Of a DNA stretch of 64,000 nucleotides, positions 45,214-54,053 are shown in pieces. The stretch spans positions 24,999 to 88,998 of the forward strand of contig DAORAL010000024.1 in NCBI GenBank assembly GCA_035344155.1, given 5' to 3'. Position numbers and translations under genes: made by a program. The DNA is from UBA1845 sp002338715. Its GTDB lineage: Bacteria; Planctomycetota; Phycisphaerae; UBA1845. A model generated the notes under the pieces. That model was not told the DNA's origin and made no database searches. It saw only the letters and a program-made list of their open reading frames with translations. Positions within the stretch are counted from its first letter, which is position 1, and every line of letters begins with the position of its first letter.

Positions 45214-46530
45214 CTACATCGGGCCCGTGAAGTTTTGAGCGAACAGTGCATAGTCGGCAAGGTCGACGTCGCCATCGCAGTCGAGGTCGCCAGCCGGTCC
45301 GCAGGTGTCGATTTCAATCCGGTAGATCGCCTCCGTTCCATTGGTAAATCCAATGTTGGCTGCGAGGTAGTTCCCGGTGAATCCGCGCACGTGAATGTAT
45401 GTGATGTACCAAACGACTTGCCCGTCAATCAGATCGCCTGACTTCACGACCGAATGCAACGCGCCGTCGCGCCAGAGCAGCAGTTCGCTCGTCGTGTTTG
45501 AATAGGCTGTAAACGCGATCATTCCATTGTTCAGCGTGTAGAGGCCAATACTTTCGATCGTGTTACCGTTGCTCAATGCCGTAGAGGTGTCCGCGATGGT
45601 CTGGATCTGATTGCCATCGTGCAGGTAGAGGCCCAAGCCATTAGACCCCAAGCCCAAAAAGGTCACCCAACCTCCGTCGATCGCGCCGCTGTCATCGACT
45701 TCCTCAAAGACATTCGTTGTTCCGGGAATGGTCGTTGTTTGGTCCACGATTTTGGTTAGCGTGCCGTTGTTGCTAACGAAAATGCCGTAGCCGCCGGAAG
45801 CAGTCCAGGATGAGAATCCGATGCGGTCACTCTGGCGATCGACGCCGGTCACCGCCATCTGCCTGCCGAAGGGATCTCCATTTGGCGCGAGATCGCCGAA
45901 CCGCACAACGGGGGATATGACCCCGCCCTCCAAATCAAATATTCCACCTTCAATGTTTTCCGGATCCCCCCAACCCGCGGCAAACGTAAGCGTGTCGCCC
46001 TTGATGTCCGTTCGATTGTTAATGTACTCGAATGTTGTGCCGAGCGGTTCACCTGGCACCTGTGTGTTGTTAGTGTCGACGAGCAGGGTCGCATCGGCGC
46101 CATCGGATTGCACGAGTACTTCATGCGTTTCAAGCCCAAAGCGTTTGAAACCCTTCCACCAGGTTTTTCCGTTTTGAATCAACGGATGCTGGAACCCGTC
46201 GTAATGTTCGGTGGTGCCCGGGATCACGTCCGAATGATCGGCGATCTTCTCAAGCACGCCATCACGAATAGCGTAGACTGAGTAGTCGTTGTTGACGTCG
46301 CTGGCCGTGAACGCGATGTCGCCATTCGCGTCGATAGCAGCCAGATTCAGACTCAAGAAAGTCCCGGACCCTTCCGGAATCGGCGTGGTCGAATCCACGA
46401 GCTTGGTGAACCGATAGGTGGGCGTACCGGCTTGGGTGGCTGTGACCACCGACAGAATCGCGAGCCCCGCGGACCAAGCACGGATTCTTCCAATCAAACG
46501 CGTTGCCATTATGAATCTGCCTTTGAACAT
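45214..46530 (-). CDS. Secreted protein with C-terminal dockerin-like motif
   Basis: 438 residues. Signal peptide (GLAILSVVTATQA), a repeat-rich beta domain of about 380 residues resembling planctomycete exported proteins (IDANGDIAFTASDVN, NNGMIAFTAYSN, VTFLGLGSNG), and a final single dockerin-type loop, GDLDCDGDVDLADYALF. AAGGAG lies 7 bases before ATG 46530; an internal ATG at 46509 is an alternative. It follows the same strand and theme as the SUMF1 giant, but 270 bases separate them, so they are likely separate transcripts. Confidence 0.75.
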   Translation of the reverse strand: MFKGRFIMATRLIGRIRAWSAGLAILSVVTATQAGTPTYRFTKLVDSTTPIPEGSGTFLSLNLAAIDANGDIAFTASDVNNDYSVYAIRDGVLEKIADHSDVIPGTTEHYDGFQHPLIQNGKTWWKGFKRFGLETHEVLVQSDGADATLLVDTNNTQVPGEPLGTTFEYINNRTDIKGDTLTFAAGWGDPENIEGGIFDLEGGVISPVVRFGDLAPNGDPFGRQMAVTGVDRQSDRIGFSSWTASGGYGIFVSNNGTLTKIVDQTTTIPGTTNVFEEVDDSGAIDGGWVTFLGLGSNGLGLYLHDGNQIQTIADTSTALSNGNTIESIGLYTLNNGMIAFTAYSNTTSELLLWRDGALHSVVKSGDLIDGQVVWYITYIHVRGFTGNYLAANIGFTNGTEAIYRIEIDTCGPAGDLDCDGDVDLADYALFAQNFTGPM

Positions 46531-46653
46531 CTGATATCTCCTTGTTACCTCAAATCACCGTTCCGACAGCCCGGCACCCGAATTACCCTTCTTAATCAAC
46601 GCGTAATCGTGTCGCAGAAGGCTCAGCGGGAAATGCGATAGGAGCTCATTTTC

Positions 46654-46682
46654 TTGCCCGGCACGCGGAAAATCGGTATTCT
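46654..46682 (+). promoter_or_regulatory. Promoter of sigma/kinase module 2
   Basis: TTGCCC (46654-46659), exactly 17 bases, then TATTCT (46677-46682). The start would be near 46689, about 38 bases before ATG 46727. Confidence 0.4.
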
Positions 46683-46726
46683 GGGCCTCCACACGGCGGT
46701 TCCTGAGGGACATCGGGCTTCATGAC

Positions 46727-47302
46727 ATGGTCGACAGTTCGAATCATCCGACTGAGCTGCTAGTGGAAGTACAAGCTGGTCGTCGCTCGGCGGCAGAGGA
46801 ATTGGCCTCGCTGGTTTACGACGACATGCGCTCGATCGCGGCTCGGTTCTTTGGCGGCGAGAATCCCAATCACACACTTCAGCCGACCGCACTGGTTCAC
46901 GAGGCGTATCTTCATCTCATCGATCAGACCCGTGTGGAGTGGCAGGGGCAGACGCATTTCAAAGCCGTTGGGGCGACGGCGATGCGGCGGTTGCTGATTG
47001 ATCATGCCCGGGCGCGGCGCGCCCAAAAACGCGGCGGTGAGTTTCAACGGATTACGTTGACGGGGTTGATGACGCCGTCACAGGAAAACACGATCGACCT
47101 GCTCGTTCTCGACGAAACGCTCGAGAAACTTTCCAAGCTGGATGAAAGACAATACCGCGTGGTCGAGCTGCGCTTCCTCGGCGGGCTGACGGAGCAGGAA
47201 GTGGCTGACGTACTGGGCATTTCGCGCACGACGGTGCAGAGCGAATGGCGGATGGCCAAGGCCTGGCTCAGCGGTGAACTGCGGAAGGCGGGCTTGCAGT
47301 GA
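46727..47302 (+). CDS. ECF sigma factor, module 2
   Basis: 191 residues, a paralogue of the sigma factor at 36.1 kb. NHTLQPTALVHEAYLHLI marks region 2, DHARARRAQKRGG the linker, and ELRFLGGLTEQEVADVLGISRTTVQSEW the region 4 helix-turn-helix. Its stop overlaps the GTG start of a kinase gene (GTGA), so the two are co-translated. No anti-sigma gene is present. Target promoters are unknown; the nearby secreted proteins are candidates only by position. Confidence 0.9.
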   Translation: MVDSSNHPTELLVEVQAGRRSAAEELASLVYDDMRSIAARFFGGENPNHTLQPTALVHEAYLHLIDQTRVEWQGQTHFKAVGATAMRRLLIDHARARRAQKRGGEFQRITLTGLMTPSQENTIDLLVLDETLEKLSKLDERQYRVVELRFLGGLTEQEVADVLGISRTTVQSEWRMAKAWLSGELRKAGLQ

Positions 47303-50300
47303 CGCCTGAGATCTACCAGAAGGCGAAGTCACTGTTTGAAGCCGGTTTGTCTGTTTCCAAGAGCGATCGCGCGGACTGGCTTGATGCAAACTGCGCCGAG
47401 CCCGAACTGCGTGAAGCCGTCGAATCACTTCTTAACGAGCACGACAACCCCATTGGTTTTGTGGACGGTCCGATCGAGCAAGGCATCGGTGACCTATTGG
47501 CCGCAGACGGTGGGCAAACGGATGCAACGCGCAAGCTGCCGGAGCGCATCGGTCGGTACAAGATCTTGCGCGTCGTCGGGCGCGGCGGAATGGGTACGGT
47601 CTACGAAGCCCAGCAAGAATCACCGCGCCGCCGGGTGGCGCTCAAGGTCATCCGATCAAGCATGCTATCCCCGCAATTGCTGCGGCGATTCAGCCTTGAA
47701 GCGCAGGTGCTCGGCCAACTGCAACACGCGGGCATCGCACAGATCTATGAGGCATCGATCGACGAGCGCGCGGACGATCAAGTTCCATACTTTGCGATGG
47801 AATTCATTGACGGTTGTTCGTTGACGGAATTCTGTTCAACCAACAGTTTGAGTCTTCAGCAACGCTTGGATCTTTTTGCCCGAGTCTGTGACGCAGTACA
47901 GCATGCCCATCAGAAGGGGATTATTCATCGGGATCTTAAGCCGGCGAATATCCTTGTGGTTGATGAGGAAGTGGCGGAGTTACGAAGTGACGAAGTGACG
48001 AAGTTACGGCGGGAAGCCGAGAGCAGTGTGCCAGGTTCAGCTGAGGGGGACTCGAAACAACAGTCAACCAAGAGCCCGACAAGAAGCACACCCACTCCGT
48101 CACTCCGTCACTCCGTCACTTCGTCACTTCGTAACCCCATCACTTCGTCACTTCACCCCGGCCACCCCAAAATCGTCGACTTCGGCATCGCCCGCATGCT
48201 CGACAGCGATCAGCAAGCCGTCACGCTTGAAACGAGTGCGGGCGAGTTGGTTGGTACGCTCTGTTACATGAGCCCGGAGCAGGTGTCGGGTCAGACTCGC
48301 GACGTTGACACACGCTGTGATGTCTATGCGCTTGGCGTGATTCTGTACGAGGTGCTTGCGGGTAGCGTGCCGTTTTCGTTTCGCGGGTTGGCGATTACCG
48401 AGGCGATTCGAATCGTGCGCGACGATGAGCCGGAGCGACTTGGGGCGGTCAATCCGACTTGTCGCGGTGACATCGAGACGATTGTCGGCAAGGCGATGGA
48501 GAAAGATCGCGATCGGCGATACGCGTCGGCTGCTGAGTTGGCTGCAGACCTTCGTCGCTTCATGCGGGACGAGCCGATCCAAGCCCGCCCGACGACGGCG
48601 CTTTATCAACTGAGCAAGTTCGCACGCCGCAACAAGGCGCTGGTTGGGGGCGTGCTGGCCACCATGGTCGCGCTGGTTCTGGGCTTGGCTGGCAGCCTCT
48701 ATTTTCTGCAACAGTCGAAGCAGCGGGCCGCGCAGTTGCAGCATGTTGCGGATTTTCAAGGGCGCATGCTGACCGAAATTGACGTGGAGGAGATGGGGCG
48801 TCAACTCATCAGCGATGTTCGCAAGAGTGCGCTGAAGCGGGCGGTTGACGTTGGCGATGATGCGCTGTCGAACGGGTTCGGTGAACAGTTCGATCGGTTT
48901 GTGTCGCGAATCGATGCAACGGGTATCGCGGCGCGATTGCTGGATGAGCAAATTATTTCAAATGCGGTGATGACCGTCGATCGTGAGTTTGGTGATCAAC
49001 CGATGGTTGATGCCGAGCTGCGCATGTCGCTTTCGCAGGTCTACGATTCGCTGGGGCTGTACGAGAAAGCCGCCGATCAAAGCGAGTTGGCGTATGACCG
49101 CCGGGCGGGAGCCTTGGGTGACGATCAGCCCGACACGCTTTTGTCTCTACGCAAAGTGGGGATGATGCAAGCGATGGCCGGCGACTATCCGGACGCGGTG
49201 GAGAAGGTGCAAACGGCCCTCGACGGACTGCGTCGCGCTCGCGGTGAAAACGATCGCGACACGATCCGGACCATGATGAACCTGGGCAACGTCCAGACCG
49301 ACATGGGGAACTACGAGAAAGCGGAGGCAACGTTGCAAGCGGCGTTGGATCGGTCGCGGCAGGCATTCGGCACAAACGATCGGCTGACGATCGACATCAT
49401 GGGACAACTGGGCGTGATGTATCGCATCACCGAAATGCCGGACAAAGCCGAGCCCATGCTGAAGGAGGCGCTCGATGCGTCGCGCAAGACGCTGGGTGAA
49501 GATGATCTTGAAACGATTCGCCTGACGCAGAGTCTGGCGATTTTCTACAACTCGGAGCGCCGTCACAAAGAAGCGCAGCCGCTATTGATCGAGGCCTACA
49601 AAAAATGCGGTGTTCGATTGGGCGAGAACCATCCTGAGACGCTTTCGCATGGGCATAGTCTTGCAGAGAGTTACGTGCTTTCGGGCCAATACGATCTTGC
49701 GGAGCCGATCCTGCGCGATGTCCTCCAAAGGCGGCGCGACGTGCACGGGAGCGAGCATCCTGCCGTCATCCGTTCGCTTAATACGCTCTCCCATTTGTTG
49801 ATGCGAACCAAGCGAAAGCCCGAAGCGGCAGACTTGCTCGAAGAAACGTATGGGCTGGCGAAGCGCGTTCTCGGTAAATCCAACAACACGACGACGGTGG
49901 CCGCATTCAATCTCGCGAGCGCCTACAAGGAGTTGGGCGAGTACGAGCGGGCGAAGACGTACGCCGAGATTGCCTACGAGGGCCGCAGCGCCACGTTTGG
50001 CCCGGACCACTACCGAACGCTGTTGGTCCGCGGCGAGTTGGGTGAAATCCTGATGACGGCTGGCGAGTTTGAAGAAGGGGCGGCGCTTTTTGCCGATTTG
50101 TTGACGACACTAAGGGAAACGGACGCGCAGAAGACGAGACTGTATTCGTCGGTGCTTTCGCGTCTTGCCCAAGCCAGAATCGCGATTGGCAAATCGGCTG
50201 ACGCTGAGCCACTTTGCAGAGAGCTGCTTGCGTTTTGCGAAGAACACCTCGCGTCGTCTCCCGCGATCGTCGCCTGGGCACAGCGGCTTGTGGCCACGAG

Positions 50301-50574
50301 CTTGATCCACCAGCAGAAACTGGATGACGCGAAGGCGTTGTTGGAAAAAGCGATAGAAGGTTTTTCATCGAAACTTCCCGAAGACCATTGGCATTTGGTG
50401 TACACGCGGGCGTTGTTGTATGCGGTGCAGTCGATGCTCGGTGATGAGGAATCCGTGGCCCTGCTTCGCGAAGCGGCCACGACACTCAAAGACAATCCGG
50501 AAACGATCGACTACGACCAGCGGGCGTGGGCCATGTCTCAGTTGAATGCATTGACTGAAAGAGTTGATCACTAG
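47299..50574 (+). CDS. Membrane Ser/Thr kinase with TPR repeats and a repeat-built insertion, module 2
   Basis: 1091 residues, GTG start overlapping the sigma stop. Kinase domain from about 86 (VGRGGMGTVYEA, ALKVI); HRDLKPAN at 210-217 and DFGIAR at 294. HRD Asp212 to DFG Asp294 is 82 residues instead of the usual 18: an extra 64 residues, in frame, encoded by two inverted arrays of 8-bp repeats (see repeat entry). Otherwise the kinase looks intact (GTLCYMSPEQ, DVYALGV). A membrane helix lies near 450-475, then TPR units of the type DTIRTMMNLGNVQTDMGNYEKAEATL to about 1050. The insertion may alter activity or act as a frameshift switch. Confidence 0.92.
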   Translation: MTPEIYQKAKSLFEAGLSVSKSDRADWLDANCAEPELREAVESLLNEHDNPIGFVDGPIEQGIGDLLAADGGQTDATRKLPERIGRYKILRVVGRGGMGTVYEAQQESPRRRVALKVIRSSMLSPQLLRRFSLEAQVLGQLQHAGIAQIYEASIDERADDQVPYFAMEFIDGCSLTEFCSTNSLSLQQRLDLFARVCDAVQHAHQKGIIHRDLKPANILVVDEEVAELRSDEVTKLRREAESSVPGSAEGDSKQQSTKSPTRSTPTPSLRHSVTSSLRNPITSSLHPGHPKIVDFGIARMLDSDQQAVTLETSAGELVGTLCYMSPEQVSGQTRDVDTRCDVYALGVILYEVLAGSVPFSFRGLAITEAIRIVRDDEPERLGAVNPTCRGDIETIVGKAMEKDRDRRYASAAELAADLRRFMRDEPIQARPTTALYQLSKFARRNKALVGGVLATMVALVLGLAGSLYFLQQSKQRAAQLQHVADFQGRMLTEIDVEEMGRQLISDVRKSALKRAVDVGDDALSNGFGEQFDRFVSRIDATGIAARLLDEQIISNAVMTVDREFGDQPMVDAELRMSLSQVYDSLGLYEKAADQSELAYDRRAGALGDDQPDTLLSLRKVGMMQAMAGDYPDAVEKVQTALDGLRRARGENDRDTIRTMMNLGNVQTDMGNYEKAEATLQAALDRSRQAFGTNDRLTIDIMGQLGVMYRITEMPDKAEPMLKEALDASRKTLGEDDLETIRLTQSLAIFYNSERRHKEAQPLLIEAYKKCGVRLGENHPETLSHGHSLAESYVLSGQYDLAEPILRDVLQRRRDVHGSEHPAVIRSLNTLSHLLMRTKRKPEAADLLEETYGLAKRVLGKSNNTTTVAAFNLASAYKELGEYERAKTYAEIAYEGRSATFGPDHYRTLLVRGELGEILMTAGEFEEGAALFADLLTTLRETDAQKTRLYSSVLSRLAQARIAIGKSADAEPLCRELLAFCEEHLASSPAIVAWAQRLVATSLIHQQKLDDAKALLEKAIEGFSSKLPEDHWHLVYTRALLYAVQSMLGDEESVALLREAATTLKDNPETIDYDQRAWAMSQLNALTERVDH
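47982..48155 (+). repeat. Inverted arrays of an 8-bp tandem repeat inside the kinase gene
   Basis: Left array 47982-48005: ACGAAGTG, ACGAAGTG, ACGAAGTT. Right array 48093-48155: three CACTCCGT, two CACTTCGT, one AACCCCAT, CACTTCGT and a partial CACTTCA. The units are reverse complements of each other, so the two arrays can form a long hairpin. All lies in frame between the catalytic loop and DFG motif. Change of one unit would shift the reading frame by 2. Confidence 0.9.
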
Positions 50575-50593
50575 AACTGCGTGGGTATTGGCG

Positions 50594-51358
50594 ATGGATG
50601 AAGAACAGTTGACACTGCTTGTTGACCTTCACGTTCGCCAGGAACGCCAGGGGCCCGGCGGCGCTGAGCAGACGGACCTGGCCATCGAACTGGCGCGGCT
50701 CGACAAAACAAAGCGGCTTCGGATTGCCGATGTCGGCTGTGGAACGGGCGCGTCAACCTTGCAACTCGCAGAGCGGTTGAACGCAGACATCAAAGCCGTC
50801 GACATGTTGCCGGAGTTCATCGACGCGTTGAAGAATCGTGCAGACGCCCAGGGGCTTCGAGAAAAGATACGAACGTTCACCTGCACCATGGATGCATTGC
50901 CCTTTGCCGACGAGGAGTTCGATGTGATCTGGTCGGAAGGGGCGATTTACAACATCGGTTTCGCCAACGGTGCGAAATCCTGGAATCGCTTCTTGAAACC
51001 CGGCGGCGTATTGGTTGTGTCGGAGATCACTTGGCTCACCGGCGAGCGTCCGTCCGAGATCAATGAATACTGGAGTATGGTTTATCCAGAGATTGCGACG
51101 GCATCTTCAAAGCTAGCCGTCCTTGAGCAATGCGGATATGCGCCGATCGGTTACTTCGTGTTGCCGGAACGTTGCTGGCTGGGCAATTACTACCGCCCCC
51201 TACAGCGTCAATTCCCTGATTTTCTCGCGCGACACCCGGGAAACGAGCAAGCGGCATCCATCGTGGAGAACGAAGAGTCAGAAATCGCCCTCTACGAAAA
51301 GCACAAACGCTTCTACAGCTACGGCATGTACATCGCCCGAAAAGTCGCCGCCCAATGA
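50594..51358 (+). CDS. Class I SAM-dependent methyltransferase
   Basis: 254 residues. SAM-binding motif I is VGCGTGASTLQLAE near residue 42, the acidic motif II VDMLPEF follows, and FDVIWSEGAIYNIG plus LKPGGVLVVSE match the later motifs. The substrate is not evident; a UbiE/small-molecule type is likely. ATG 50594 lies 20 bases after the kinase stop, so it may be the last gene of module 2. An upstream TTG at 50564 would overlap the kinase. Confidence 0.88.
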   Translation: MDEEQLTLLVDLHVRQERQGPGGAEQTDLAIELARLDKTKRLRIADVGCGTGASTLQLAERLNADIKAVDMLPEFIDALKNRADAQGLREKIRTFTCTMDALPFADEEFDVIWSEGAIYNIGFANGAKSWNRFLKPGGVLVVSEITWLTGERPSEINEYWSMVYPEIATASSKLAVLEQCGYAPIGYFVLPERCWLGNYYRPLQRQFPDFLARHPGNEQAASIVENEESEIALYEKHKRFYSYGMYIARKVAAQ

Positions 51359-51382
51359 TGACTCAGTCGTTTGCTTGAGATC

Positions 51383-52711
51383 TTATGCGTTGCGCTTTCC
51401 TGACCCGTGGCGACGGAGCAAAGCGAATCCAATGACGCCGGCTAGGATCGTGGCCAGTGTTGCAAGCGCTTCTGCCGGTCGATTCCATGCCGCAAGCGCT
51501 GCGAGGACAAGTGTGCCTGTCGTGTAGTAACCGGCGATGATGTATCTCGACTTGAATGGTTGGCTGGCTTTGTCGCCTGTTTGACGGGCGAAGAACAAAG
51601 TTGCGACGGTGCAAGCCGCTGATATTCCAAGCGTCAGCCCGAGATACGAAAGCAGATCGCGGAGTCCGGTCATGAGCACGACGACGATGATCGCAGCGCC
51701 TTGCAGCAGGACCGATCGTGTTGGCGGTGGTTTCGGGGCGTCGAAATAACGGGGAAAGAGTCCATCCTTGGCCATCTTCGCGTAGACCCGCGGACCGGCC
51801 ATCAGTATCGACGAGACGCTGGTAGCCAATCCTGTGCAAACGATGATGCGCACCAGCCATGCGAGATTTGCGCCGCCGACTTTGGATGCAGCGATCGCGG
51901 CGATGTCCTGCTGCCCGGCGATGGATGAGACATCGGGGGCGTAAAGAAAAATCGTGTTGAGCAGTAGGTAGAAGACGGTGACCAGAATGGTGCCTTTCCA
52001 CATCGCCTGCTTGACGCCGCGAGCGCCGTCCTTGGCTTCGCCTGCAACGTAGATTGCGGCATTGAATCCGCTGTAGCTCAACGAAATCCACATGACCGAT
52101 GTGGCGAACGATCCGACGCTCGACCAGGGGCTTCGCTTCTCGATCGGGAGCGTTCCGCCGCCGGACCACGTGGGCATGACGATCAACGAGTAGATGATAA
52201 AAAGCGCAAGCAATGACAGTTTGATCGCGACCAACGAGCTTTGGCTGATGGCGCCACGACGCGTATTTAGTGCATGCATCGCCGTCGCGCCGATCACCAG
52301 CACGATGGCCAGCGAGCCTTCAGGCAGCCATGTGGGTCGGGCAGCGGCTGACAGGGCGTAGGATTCAAAAGCCGTCGCAGCGTACGCCGCCGCGCCGGTG
52401 AAGCCAGCCAACAACGATACCCAACCCGCAACGAAACCGGCGGCAGGGTGAACGAATCGCGACAGGAACAGGTATTCACCACCGCTTTCCGTGATGCGGT
52501 CGGCCAACATGCCGTAACTGATGGCGCCGGAGATCGCGAGGGTCGCGCCGACAATCCACGCACACATGACGAGCGACGTGCTACCCAGGTCCGCGAGCGC
52601 AAACCCACTGGTCGTGAACACGCCGGCGCCAATCATGCTCGCGGCAACGAGCATGCTAAGTGCTGATGTGGAGATCAGGCGAAATTGATCGTCCGCACGC
52701 TCATCGATCAT
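51383..52711 (-). CDS. APC-superfamily amino acid permease
   Basis: 442 residues with about 12 membrane helices. The first helix motif SMIGAGVFTTSG matches the unwound substrate site of APC amino acid/polyamine antiporters (GxG), and the AISYGMLADRITESGGEYLFL and GFNAAIYVAGEAKDG segments are family-like. It likely moves amino acids; specificity is not visible. ATG 52711 overlaps the TGA of the upstream methyltransferase gene (ATGA), so the two are translationally coupled. Confidence 0.88.
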   Translation of the reverse strand: MIDERADDQFRLISTSALSMLVAASMIGAGVFTTSGFALADLGSTSLVMCAWIVGATLAISGAISYGMLADRITESGGEYLFLSRFVHPAAGFVAGWVSLLAGFTGAAAYAATAFESYALSAAARPTWLPEGSLAIVLVIGATAMHALNTRRGAISQSSLVAIKLSLLALFIIYSLIVMPTWSGGGTLPIEKRSPWSSVGSFATSVMWISLSYSGFNAAIYVAGEAKDGARGVKQAMWKGTILVTVFYLLLNTIFLYAPDVSSIAGQQDIAAIAASKVGGANLAWLVRIIVCTGLATSVSSILMAGPRVYAKMAKDGLFPRYFDAPKPPPTRSVLLQGAAIIVVVLMTGLRDLLSYLGLTLGISAACTVATLFFARQTGDKASQPFKSRYIIAGYYTTGTLVLAALAAWNRPAEALATLATILAGVIGFALLRRHGSGKRNA

Positions 52712-53412
52712 GGGTGTTTGAATCGGAGGAAGTAATTCTCTTTGAACGTTGCAATCTTGGCTTCTTCAACGAACTCGAAACCGGCATCTTCGATTTCTTT
52801 GCGAAAGGCGTCCTTCCCGGCGCGGACATGGTTGAGCACCCACTCTCGCGACACGTCGGGGATGCGTTCAAAATCGATGACGACCAGTTGGCCGCCAGGT
52901 TTGACGGCTGCGAAAAGCGATGCGAGTGATTTCTGCGGAAACTCGAAATGGTGGTACACGTCGCAAATGAAGGCGACATCGATGCTGTCGCGCTGGAGCA
53001 TGACATCGTCTTCGCCGCCGAGGACCGGCGTCACGTTACCGAGACCTTTGAGTTTTGAAAGTTGTCCGATGCGCTGAATGAATTTCGGTGCGATGTCCTG
53101 CGCGTAAACCCAGCCGTCCGGTCCGACAGCATGCGACATTGGCTCGACGAAAAGTCCCGTACCGGTACCGATGTCCGCGACGACATCGCCCTTGGCCAAG
53201 TGCAGGTTTTCGACGATTTCGTTGCGGGCTGCGAACACCTCGCGCGATTCAACCTCGAAGCGATGCACCCATTTGTCGACGTCGAGGTTCGGGTCGAGAA
53301 AGGCGTCGTTGATGCCCGGTTTGGAGGTAACCGGCTCGCTTCGCTTGGATGTCGTGCAGGATGTTGAAACGAGCAGAAGTGCTGACAGCAAGATGGTGGA
53401 ATGGATGCGCAT
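52708..53412 (-). CDS. Lipoprotein-type SAM-dependent methyltransferase
   Basis: 234 residues. The N-terminus looks like a lipoprotein signal (LLSALLLVSTSC, Cys near residue 19). A methyltransferase fold follows: VVADIGTGTGLFVEPMS, VYAQDI, DVAFICDVYHHFE and VKPGGQLVVIDFE. An exported methyltransferase would lack cytosolic SAM, so either the signal is retained inside as an anchor or it acts at the membrane; such proteins do occur in planctomycetes and other bacteria. ATG 53412 is preferred over a longer frame to 53538. It is coupled to the permease gene downstream. Confidence 0.8.
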   Translation of the reverse strand: MRIHSTILLSALLLVSTSCTTSKRSEPVTSKPGINDAFLDPNLDVDKWVHRFEVESREVFAARNEIVENLHLAKGDVVADIGTGTGLFVEPMSHAVGPDGWVYAQDIAPKFIQRIGQLSKLKGLGNVTPVLGGEDDVMLQRDSIDVAFICDVYHHFEFPQKSLASLFAAVKPGGQLVVIDFERIPDVSREWVLNHVRAGKDAFRKEIEDAGFEFVEEAKIATFKENYFLRFKHP

Positions 53413-53583
53413 GGTCGTTCTTTCTTCTGGAGTCTCTTGGGACTTGATGTTTCGGTGCCGCGCCAATCGGCGGTTCCCATCTTCTGAGATTCCATATGAT
53501 TGTTCAATGGTCGCATACGGCGAGTTTTGCGTGGACATTCTCGGACGTGGTGTGAATTGATTGAGGCGTTTGTCAATATCAGC

Positions 53584-53614
53584 TTGACTCTGCCACGCCA
53601 GCCCGCCTAAGAAT
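53584..53614 (+). promoter_or_regulatory. Candidate promoter of the non-coding transcript
   Basis: TTGACT (53584-53589, 5 of 6), 19 bases, then AAGAAT (53609-53614, 4 of 6). The start would fall near 53620, at the beginning of the terminal stem of the candidate RNA. The long spacing makes it weak. Confidence 0.3.
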
Positions 53615-53617
53615 GGG

Positions 53618-54034
53618 TGTCAGGGGCAAGACCGGTTGCCCAACAAGAGGCACGACTTGGGAGGTCGAGAGAGAAGCCTTTCCAGCCAGTCACCTTGCAT
53701 TAGTATCCGGAAGACTCATCGAAAGTTTGTGGTTCGATTCCGCCGAATCGAAGCGCCAAACGTGTGTCGGTGGGGGAGTGAACCGATTCTAGTTTCACGA
53801 AGATGGGGGAGTCGCAAGGTGGCCAATTGTGCTCTGGGCTCAGTTTGCGCCCCTGACATTTTCAACGAAATCGAAGCGAATCAAAAACTTGGCGCAGGAG
53901 GAACACACCGGTTGGTCGGCTGACTGACCAAACGGTGAGCGCCGAGAATTCGCTTTCGTCAAAAAATACGAAGATGACATGCTCTCTCTCTTGAGTCGGG
54001 GTTCTTCAGGATGAAAAACCCCGGCTTACTTTTT
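53618..54034 (+). ncRNA. Candidate structured non-coding RNA
   Basis: A 640-base gap here has no good gene but much structure. TGTCAGGGGC (53618-53627) pairs perfectly with GCCCCTGACA (53849-53858), closing a 241-base domain like the terminal stem of 6S-type RNAs and followed by TTTT. Inside is a perfect 8-bp hairpin, TTCGATTC-CGCC-GAATCGAA (53733-53752). A second hairpin with TTGGTC/GACCAA arms lies at 53913-53932, and a plus-strand terminator ends the region. It may be one 415-base RNA or a 241-base RNA plus trailer. It does not match RNase P, tmRNA, SRP or a tRNA as far as I can see. Confidence 0.4.
53997..54034 (+). terminator. Plus-strand terminator-like hairpin
   Basis: CGGGGTT plus TTC pair with GAA plus AACCCCG (53997-54023), followed by GGCTTACTTTTT. 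The T-run is on the plus strand, so it ends the candidate non-coding RNA rather than the converging CPBP gene. Confidence 0.55.
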
Positions 54035-54053
54035 GCGCGCACCGTGAGGGCGC

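Noticed and set aside
48093..48155. Octamer array as a CRISPR
   Set aside because: Units are 8 bp with no spacers and lie inside a coding gene.
53725..53755. GGTTCGATTCC resembling a tRNA T-arm
   Set aside because: No acceptor stem, D-arm or anticodon arm can be built around it, and the bases form an 8-bp hairpin instead.
53636..53923. 95-codon open frame on the plus strand
   Set aside because: It lies in the structured, gene-free region, has no family-like sequence and no ribosome-binding site; the RNA interpretation fits better.
53618..54034. RNase P RNA, suggested by CCCGGCTTAC near the 3' end
   Set aside because: The conserved GAGGAAAGTCC and GGTAAGAG segments of RNase P are absent.
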